The position numbers and the translations under genes were made by a program. Under the pieces are notes generated by a model, which was not told the DNA's origin, did no database searches, and was given only the letters and a program-made list of their open reading frames with translations. 64,000 bases of DNA from Fibrella aestuarina BUZ 2 (GTDB lineage Bacteria; Bacteroidota; Bacteroidia; Cytophagales; Spirosomataceae), in contig NC_020054.1 of the NCBI RefSeq assembly GCF_000331105.1, forward strand, positions 3,879,038 through 3,943,037, given 5' to 3'. Below are positions 57,255 to 64,000 of this stretch, in pieces; within the stretch, counting starts at the first letter, position 1, and the number at the start of each line of letters is the position of its first letter.

Positions 57255-58550
57255 ATGACTTACGACGAGGCTATCTCGTATCTGTATGATCGCCTGCCCG
57301 TTTTCCATCGGGTGGGCGTTTCTGCTTACAAGCCGGGGCTCACCAACGTGTTGGCCCTATGCGCGGCGCTGGGTGATCCCCAGACCCAGTTCAAGAGTAT
57401 CCATGTGGCCGGTACCAATGGAAAAGGGAGTACGTCGCATTTGCTGGCGAGTATCCTGCAAGCTGCCGGCTACCGGGTTGGGTTGTATACATCCCCTCAC
57501 CTCAAATCATTTATCGAGCGTATCCAGCTGAATGGGGTACCGATTGCTGAAGCCGACGTGGCTCAGTTTGTTACGGAACAGCAGGCTACAATCGAGCAGA
57601 TCGAGCCGTCCTTTTTTGAGGTGACGGTTGCAATGGCGTTTGCCCATTTTGCCCGCCACCAAGTCGATGTCGCCGTGATTGAGGTGGGGCTGGGCGGTCG
57701 GCTCGACTCGACCAATATCATCACCCCGCTACTAAGCGTTATCACGAACATTGGTTGGGACCACATGAATGTGCTGGGTGATACCCTCCCGGCCATTGCG
57801 GCCGAGAAGGCGGGGATAATAAAGCCGGGTATACCTGTGGTCATCGGCGAGGTGATCGACGAAACAGCGCTTGTTTTTGAGGCCATAGCGGCACAGAACA
57901 ACGCACCGCTGTACCGGGCTGAGGCGTCATGGCAATGTACCGATGATGGATTGGCCAATGGCGTCCGGCAGCTTGCCTGTAAACGGCTAGGGGGGGAGGG
58001 GCATCAACTGCTACAGATCGAGTTGCCTCTGTTGGGCCTCTATCAACTGCGTAACGTGCAGACGGTATTGACCGCGCTGGATCACCTGGCGCCCCATTTC
58101 TCGATTGACCGTTCAGCCATCGAGCGGGGCAGCCGGGATGTAGTGAAGCAGACGAACCTGAAAGGGCGCTTTCAGTGGCTCCAGTCAAGGCCAACGGTGA
58201 TTGCCGATACCGCACATAACAAACCGGGGATTGAGGCGGTGATGGCTTCCTGCGCGTCGCTGCCCCATACGGCGCTGCATCTGGTGCTTGGTTTTGTGCG
58301 TGATAAAGATGTAGGGGAGGTGCTCGCGCTATTACCACTCGACGCCCACTACTATTTTTGCCAGGCGGATTCGCCCCGGGCGTTGCCAACGCAGGAATTG
58401 CGGAATATGGCGGCACGAACCGGTCGGGTCGGTGAGGGGTACTCGTCGGTCGATGAGGCGTTGGCTCAGGCGTTGCGGCAGGCCTCGCCGACAGACCTCA
58501 TTTTAGTAACAGGCAGCACGTATGTTGTTGCCGAATTAACCAGTTTATAA
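57255..58550 (+). CDS. folC: Bifunctional folylpolyglutamate synthase/dihydrofolate synthase
   Basis: Mur-ligase-type enzyme that adds glutamate to dihydropteroate and then to folates. From ATG 57255 it has 431 residues. The P-loop is AGTNGKGSTSHLLA at about 52-65, followed by GLYTSPHLKSFIERIQLNG, the ATPase centre VAVIEVGLGGRLDSTNII and NIGWDHMNVLGDTLPAIAAEKAGIIKPG. The C-terminal domain has ADTAHNKPGIEAV, the DxAHN substrate motif. The start is set at ATG 57255, where family sequences begin (MTYDEAISYLYDRLP); the in-frame codon at 57207 is rejected. trmB follows after 6 bp. Confidence 0.96.
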   Translation: MTYDEAISYLYDRLPVFHRVGVSAYKPGLTNVLALCAALGDPQTQFKSIHVAGTNGKGSTSHLLASILQAAGYRVGLYTSPHLKSFIERIQLNGVPIAEADVAQFVTEQQATIEQIEPSFFEVTVAMAFAHFARHQVDVAVIEVGLGGRLDSTNIITPLLSVITNIGWDHMNVLGDTLPAIAAEKAGIIKPGIPVVIGEVIDETALVFEAIAAQNNAPLYRAEASWQCTDDGLANGVRQLACKRLGGEGHQLLQIELPLLGLYQLRNVQTVLTALDHLAPHFSIDRSAIERGSRDVVKQTNLKGRFQWLQSRPTVIADTAHNKPGIEAVMASCASLPHTALHLVLGFVRDKDVGEVLALLPLDAHYYFCQADSPRALPTQELRNMAARTGRVGEGYSSVDEALAQALRQASPTDLILVTGSTYVVAELTSL

Positions 58551-58556
58551 GCGAAT

Positions 58557-59216
58557 ATGCGTCGCCAAAAAATGTACCGGTTTGAGCAAAACCGGCTGGC
58601 TCCTAACGTCATCGAGCGGGGCAAACCACTGTATTCAACGATCAAAGGAAAGTGGCATCCCGATTATTTTCAGAATGACAACCCTATTGTTCTGGAATTA
58701 GGCTGCGGTAAAGGAGAGTACACCGTCGGGCTGGCCTCGGCTTATCCCGATAAAAATTTCATCGGTGTTGATATTAAAGGCGATCGCATCGCCCGGGGGT
58801 CACAGGCGGCGCTAGCCGGGGATCTGGCTAATGTTGCGTTTCTACGCACGGATATTCAATATCTGGACGAATTTCTGGCCGAAGGCGAGGTGAGCGAGAT
58901 ATGGATTACGTTTCCTGATCCGCAACCGAGGGATAAGCAGGAAAAGCACCGGTTAACCTACAAGACGTTTCTGGCCAAATACGCCACACTGCTTCAGCCA
59001 GGGGGGGTGTTGCACCTGAAGACCGATAATACGCCTTTCTACGAGTATAGCCTAGAGTCACTGCCCGCCAATGGCTTTACCATTCTGGAAGCAACTGACA
59101 ACCTGTACGAATCGCCTTTGAATAACCTGCACCTGGGTATTAAGACGAAGTATGAAGCGATGTTCTTCGAGAAAGGCTTCTCCATTAAATACCTACAGAG
59201 TAAAAAAAATGGGTGA
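58557..59216 (+). CDS. trmB: tRNA (guanine-N7-)-methyltransferase
   Basis: SAM-dependent enzyme making m7G46 in tRNA variable loops. Length (219) is standard. The SAM site is VLELGCGKGEYTVGLA (about residues 42-57), with acidic ligand in NFIGVDIKGDRIARG. The TrmB-specific block is EIWITFPDPQPRDKQEKHRLTYKTFLAKY, and the end of the domain has LHLKTDNTPFYEYSLESL. It begins 6 bp after folC and so is probably co-transcribed. The last eight codons form the left arm of the terminator hairpin at 59193-59251, which overlaps the coding region. Confidence 0.97.
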   Translation: MRRQKMYRFEQNRLAPNVIERGKPLYSTIKGKWHPDYFQNDNPIVLELGCGKGEYTVGLASAYPDKNFIGVDIKGDRIARGSQAALAGDLANVAFLRTDIQYLDEFLAEGEVSEIWITFPDPQPRDKQEKHRLTYKTFLAKYATLLQPGGVLHLKTDNTPFYEYSLESLPANGFTILEATDNLYESPLNNLHLGIKTKYEAMFFEKGFSIKYLQSKKNG

Positions 59217-59251
59217 CTCCGTACGGAGTCACCCATTTTTTTACTCTGTAG
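59193..59251. terminator. Loopless 30-bp-stem bidirectional terminator overlapping trmB
   Basis: Arms 59193-59222 and 59223-59251 meet at the exact palindrome CTCCGTACGGAG. They pair throughout except for one extra A in an A8/T7 run. The T-run follows the GC-rich core on both strands, so it can end both trmB and the convergent gapA. Confidence 0.85.
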
Positions 59252-59262
59252 TTTTGGAACGA

Positions 59263-61300
<2,038 letters not shown>

Positions 61301-62125
61301 ATGACTCTTGAAAAAACACATGTACTCGCTGCATGGGACGACCGAAGTCTTTTAAAAGACCCCACCTACAAACAAAGTATCGATCGGGTGATTGCTCAAT
61401 TGGATAACGGCCAACTGCGAGTCGCTGAGCCAATCGCCAACGCAGTAGGAGAGTGGCAAGTGAATGAATGGATCAAAAAAGCGATCCTGCTTTACTTTGT
61501 TTCACAACCTATGCAGCCCATTGAAGTAGGCATCTTTTCTTACCATGACAAGATTCCTCTTAAAACAAACTTCGTCGAGGCAGGTGTACGGGTCGTACCA
61601 CCAGCAACCGTTCGATACGGTGCGTTCATTGCACCGGGGGCAATTCTAATGCCTTCCTATGTAAACGTTGGGGCGTACGTTGGCGAGCGTACCATGGTCG
61701 ACACGTGGGCTACCGTTGGGAGCTGCGCACAGATTGGTAGCGACGTTCATCTAAGTGGGGGAGTTGGTATTGGCGGTGTCCTCGAACCACCACAGGCCGC
61801 GCCAGTCATTGTAGAAAACGGTGCCTTCATTGGCTCGCGTTGCATCGTCGTGGAAGGGGCTCACATTGGCGAGCGGGCTGTTCTTGGCGCGGGCGTAACC
61901 ATTACCGGTTCGTCTAAGGTAATTGACATCACGGGCGATTCACCGGTTGAATACAAAGGGTTAGTACCTGCTCATTCCGTAGTTATTCCGGGCAGCTATA
62001 CCAAAGAGTTTCCTGCCGGTGCTTACCAGGTTCCCTGCGCGCTGATCATCGGCAAGCGCAAGGCCTCAACCGATTTGAAGACATCCCTGAACGATGCGTT
62101 ACGTGAGAACAACGTCAGCGTGTAA
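61301..62125 (+). CDS. dapD: 2,3,4,5-tetrahydropyridine-2,6-dicarboxylate N-succinyltransferase
   Basis: Succinylates tetrahydrodipicolinate in the succinylase branch of lysine and diaminopimelate synthesis. Length (274) matches DapD. The left-handed beta-helix is visible as hexapeptide repeats (YGAFIAPGAILMPSYVNVGAYVGERTMVDTWATVGSCAQIG, then NGAFIGSRCIVVEGAHIGERAVLGAGVTIT). The N-terminal helical domain has WQVNEWIKKAILLYF, and EAGVRVVPPATVRYG is a family landmark. The start ATG is followed by TLEKTHVLAAWDDRS. No other dap gene is near. The upstream region is the AT-rich gap; a terminator follows. Confidence 0.96.
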   Translation: MTLEKTHVLAAWDDRSLLKDPTYKQSIDRVIAQLDNGQLRVAEPIANAVGEWQVNEWIKKAILLYFVSQPMQPIEVGIFSYHDKIPLKTNFVEAGVRVVPPATVRYGAFIAPGAILMPSYVNVGAYVGERTMVDTWATVGSCAQIGSDVHLSGGVGIGGVLEPPQAAPVIVENGAFIGSRCIVVEGAHIGERAVLGAGVTITGSSKVIDITGDSPVEYKGLVPAHSVVIPGSYTKEFPAGAYQVPCALIIGKRKASTDLKTSLNDALRENNVSV

Positions 62126-62152
62126 TTCACATTTGTAATTCCTTAATACCTC

Positions 62153-62190
62153 AACCCGTCAGTTTACATCATTAACTGGCGGGTTTATTT
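62153..62190 (+). terminator. Intrinsic terminator of dapD
   Basis: AACCCGTCAGTT (62153-62164) pairs with AACTGGCGGGTT (62174-62185, one G-U) around a 9-nt loop and runs into TTTATTTTT. Confidence 0.8.
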
Positions 62191-62209
62191 TTGTATATAC
62201 TATTTATAG

Positions 62210-62249
62210 TTGTAAATTCACAATAATAAATCAACCAAGGCCTTTACAA
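62210..62249. promoter_or_regulatory. Inverted TTGTAAA/TTTACAA pair, candidate autoregulatory operator
   Basis: TTGTAAA (62210-62216) and TTTACAA (62243-62249) are perfect inverted copies 26 bp apart; the right arm abuts the ATG of the XRE regulator gene. Autoregulation is inferred from position and the regulator's type. Confidence 0.35.
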
Positions 62250-62693
62250 ATGTCCATTAATGACAAAATTAAACAGGTGTTGACCATTAAACAATTGTCA
62301 CCCTCTCAACTAGCTGATGATATCGGTGTACAGCGGTCCAGTATATCCCATATTTTATCTGGCCGAAACCGACCAAGTCTCGACATCATTCAGAAGATTG
62401 TCCGTTGCTACGCTGATCTCAGTTATGAGTGGTTTTTGGAAGACGATTCACAATTGTCAATACCTGAGCAACGAGAAGAACGTCACGAGCCGACCAAACC
62501 AGCAGCTCAGCCCTCTGTAAATCGCCCCTCGGCCTGGAACAGAGAACCAACACCACCTCAGTCAACGTTAGTGGATTCATTAAAAAAAACGATCGTTCCA
62601 GAAAAAGAAAGCCCTCCTGTCGCCGATAAGCAGGTCGATCGTATCTTGATCTTCTATACGGATGGTACCTTTCGGGAGTATAGGCCGGCCTGA
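62250..62693 (+). CDS. XRE-family helix-turn-helix regulator
   Basis: DNA-binding protein of 147 residues. Residues 1-65 form a Cro/CI-type HTH: INDKIKQVLTIKQLSPSQLADDIGVQRSSISHILSGRNRPSLDIIQKI, then VRCYADLSYEWFLEDDS. The middle is a disordered Pro/Gln/Glu-rich linker (residues 70-120). The C-terminus carries a short conserved-looking motif VDRILIFYTDGTFREYRP that may mediate oligomerisation. This arrangement is common in Cytophagales. It probably acts on its own promoter and possibly on neighbours; the inverted repeat at 62210-62249 is a candidate site. Confidence 0.9.
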   Translation: MSINDKIKQVLTIKQLSPSQLADDIGVQRSSISHILSGRNRPSLDIIQKIVRCYADLSYEWFLEDDSQLSIPEQREERHEPTKPAAQPSVNRPSAWNREPTPPQSTLVDSLKKTIVPEKESPPVADKQVDRILIFYTDGTFREYRPA

Positions 62694-62717
62694 GGTGCAG
62701 CAGGGGAGTTGGCGTTG

Positions 62718-62725
62718 TATCTTTG
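62718..62725 (+). promoter_or_regulatory. -7 promoter box TATCTTTG upstream of beta-propeller lipoprotein gene
   Basis: Exact TAnnTTTG, 60 bp before ATG 62786. It overlaps the in-frame codon at 62723, which disfavours that codon as a start. Confidence 0.45.
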
Positions 62726-62785
62726 TTTAGTACTGCTGCCACTCAGTGGCCGTACTGCTTACCTGGTATTCATTCCTTCCATTGC

Positions 62786-63922
62786 ATGGTTGCTTACAAA
62801 CCCCGGCTTATAGTCCGCCCATTTTGGTATCCCGCTCGCATGACCAGCTTGCTTGGCTTGTCTTTGTTGACCGTCGGGTGTACCATTAAAGAACCCTTAC
62901 AAGTCGAACCCTTTGAAACCGGTGTGCTGGTTTTTGATGAACGGGTCCAACCGGCCAATGTGAGCGTCTCGTTCATCAACCGACAAACAGGCTTGGTTCG
63001 TTTTCCATCGCCCCGGCCTGGAGTGTTAGCCACCGACATCTTCAACAACCAGAACGATCGGCAATTGAATGACAAAGTATCGTCTTATGCTGAAGTCGAT
63101 GGTAAGGGATTTCTGGTTTCGCCGGAGACCGGGCAGATTGAGATTGTCGAAAGCAGCAGTTTCCGAAGCATCTCCCTGCTGGGTGGGGCAGAAGTCCCCC
63201 GGTACGTGGTTGGCGTTAGTCCGTTGAAAGCCTATGTCAGTTGTTGGGGTGGCCGCACGGTTGGCCCCAATATCGCCGTGATTGATGTGGTGGCCCGGCG
63301 ACTCTTTAACTCGATTCCGGTCAGTGCGGGCCCGGAGCAACTGGTCGTAGTCGGTGATGAACTGTTTGTGGCAAACTCAGGCGGCTCATCAGAGGTTGGT
63401 AAGACCGTTTCCATTATCAATACCACCACCGATCAGGTGGTAACGAGCCTATCGGTTGGCGACGTACCCACGTCGATCGCCTACGATCCTGAGGTTAATT
63501 TGCTTTATGTGTTATGTTCAGGTCGCGCCGTCAGCAGTTCGGCCAACGGGTTAACCTCCGCCGAACTGGTAACTATAAACCCCGCGACACGGCAGGTCAC
63601 AAACCGGGTGGTTATCGGGGGGCGGCCTATCGCGGGCAATCCGACAAACCTGACGCTGGACCTAAAAACGAAAACCCTGTACTTCCTGTGGCGGGGGCTC
63701 ATCTATAAGACGACCCCCACTGCGACATCAATTCCACTTACCCAACCCGTCGAAACCCGCTCGCTGACCAATTACGGGTTCGATCCGAGCACAGCCACAC
63801 TGTACGGCGCCACGACCAACAAATCGGCAAAGCCCGGTGTCGTGCTGCGGTTTCAGCCGACAGGAACCCTTATAGACTCAATCAGCACCGAGGCCATTCC
63901 AACCGGCTTTTACTTTAAGTAA
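62786..63922 (+). CDS. YncE-like beta-propeller lipoprotein
   Basis: Exported lipoprotein of 378 residues from ATG 62786. The signal has a basic n-region (VAYKPRLIVRPFWYPAR) and the lipobox LLTVGC. The mature part is a seven-bladed-propeller-like repeat protein: PRYVVGVSPLKAYVSCWGGRTVGPNIAVIDVVARRLFNSIPV, GPEQLVVVGDELFVANSGG, TVSIINTTTDQVVTSLSVGDVPTSIAYDPEVNLLYVLCSG and similar blades. YncE-like and DUF5074-type surface proteins of Bacteroidota share this design; substrates are unknown. I reject the codon at 62723 because of the promoter box there. The ATG at 62840 would leave no basic n-region. Confidence 0.88.
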   Translation: MVAYKPRLIVRPFWYPARMTSLLGLSLLTVGCTIKEPLQVEPFETGVLVFDERVQPANVSVSFINRQTGLVRFPSPRPGVLATDIFNNQNDRQLNDKVSSYAEVDGKGFLVSPETGQIEIVESSSFRSISLLGGAEVPRYVVGVSPLKAYVSCWGGRTVGPNIAVIDVVARRLFNSIPVSAGPEQLVVVGDELFVANSGGSSEVGKTVSIINTTTDQVVTSLSVGDVPTSIAYDPEVNLLYVLCSGRAVSSSANGLTSAELVTINPATRQVTNRVVIGGRPIAGNPTNLTLDLKTKTLYFLWRGLIYKTTPTATSIPLTQPVETRSLTNYGFDPSTATLYGATTNKSAKPGVVLRFQPTGTLIDSISTEAIPTGFYFK

Positions 63923-63933
63923 GCCAATCCTGC

Positions 63934-64000
63934 ATGAAGGAGGTAGTACAGCCCCTTTTTGGGCAATCACTCTCGTTTGAATCGCCTAAAAAAGCCCGTT
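63934..64000 (+). CDS. Start of a gene cut by the window end
   Basis: ATG 63934 opens a frame that stays open to the last base (22 codons: MKEVVQPLFGQSLSFESPKK and on). It begins 11 bp after the lipoprotein stop on the same strand. Too short to identify; it could be the next gene of the same transcription unit. Confidence 0.4.
   Translation, partial: MKEVVQPLFGQSLSFESPKKAR

Overview
The window looks like an ordinary stretch of chromosome from a Bacteroidota species of the Cytophagales, probably a Spirosoma/Fibrella-like organism. The grounds are a SusC/SusD pair, DUF6089 barrels, an unusually long NusB, the gene order nusB-ytxH-DUF1573-yajC-ybbR, receiver-less LytTR regulators, a HU-CCDC81/SPOR protein, absence of Shine-Dalgarno sites, and many promoter -7 boxes of the form TAnnTTTG. 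Coding DNA is GC-rich (mid-50s percent by eye). I saw no rRNA, tRNA, CRISPR array, insertion sequence or prophage.

Layout. 0-2.6 kb: two tandem outer-membrane barrels and an M23 peptidase. 2.7-6.2 kb: DUF779 protein and aldehyde dehydrogenase, divergent from an AraC regulator. 6.5-12.7 kb: an orphan SusC/SusD nutrient-uptake pair and a TPR lipoprotein. 12.9-19.6 kb, minus strand: menD, an EVE-domain protein, DinB, ybbR, yajC, DUF1573, YtxH, nusB. 19.7-25.9 kb: membrane lipoprotein, ABC exporter, radA, a barrel and two LytTR regulators. 26-32 kb, plus strand: guaA, DUF4440, trpS, deoC, a TIM-barrel isomerase and a soluble NMT1/THI5-like protein. 32-42 kb: LpxR, M48 protease, PAP2 phosphatase, methyltransferase, phosphoesterase, acyl-CoA ligase, astacin-type lipoprotein, MFS carrier. 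42-45.5 kb: PD-(D/E)XK-like protein, anti-sigma factor and ECF sigma factor in a coupled unit, PhoD phosphatase. 45.5-50 kb: YrdC-like protein, CCA-adding enzyme, small membrane protein, M61 peptidase. 50-59.2 kb: a tight run of a 1013-residue TPR protein, a plugless outer-membrane barrel, HU/SPOR protein, TonB, folC and trmB. 59.2-64 kb: gapA, a 1-kb AT-rich gap, dapD, an XRE regulator and a beta-propeller lipoprotein.

Together the genes cover central metabolism, envelope biogenesis, nutrient uptake and regulation. The most unusual signals are at sequence level: (1) the 7-mer ACGTACC/GGTACGT occurs roughly 70 times by eye against about 8 expected; (2) unusually long perfect inverted repeats (24-30 bp stems, unrelated sequences) fill several gene ends; (3) a 1-kb AT-rich, gene-free segment between gapA and dapD carries a TACTAA/TTAGTA cluster; (4) trpS and the PAP2 gene have promoter boxes so close to ATG that their mRNAs may be leaderless. 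At gene level the TPR/plugless-barrel/SPOR/TonB run is the best candidate for an uncharacterised envelope machine.
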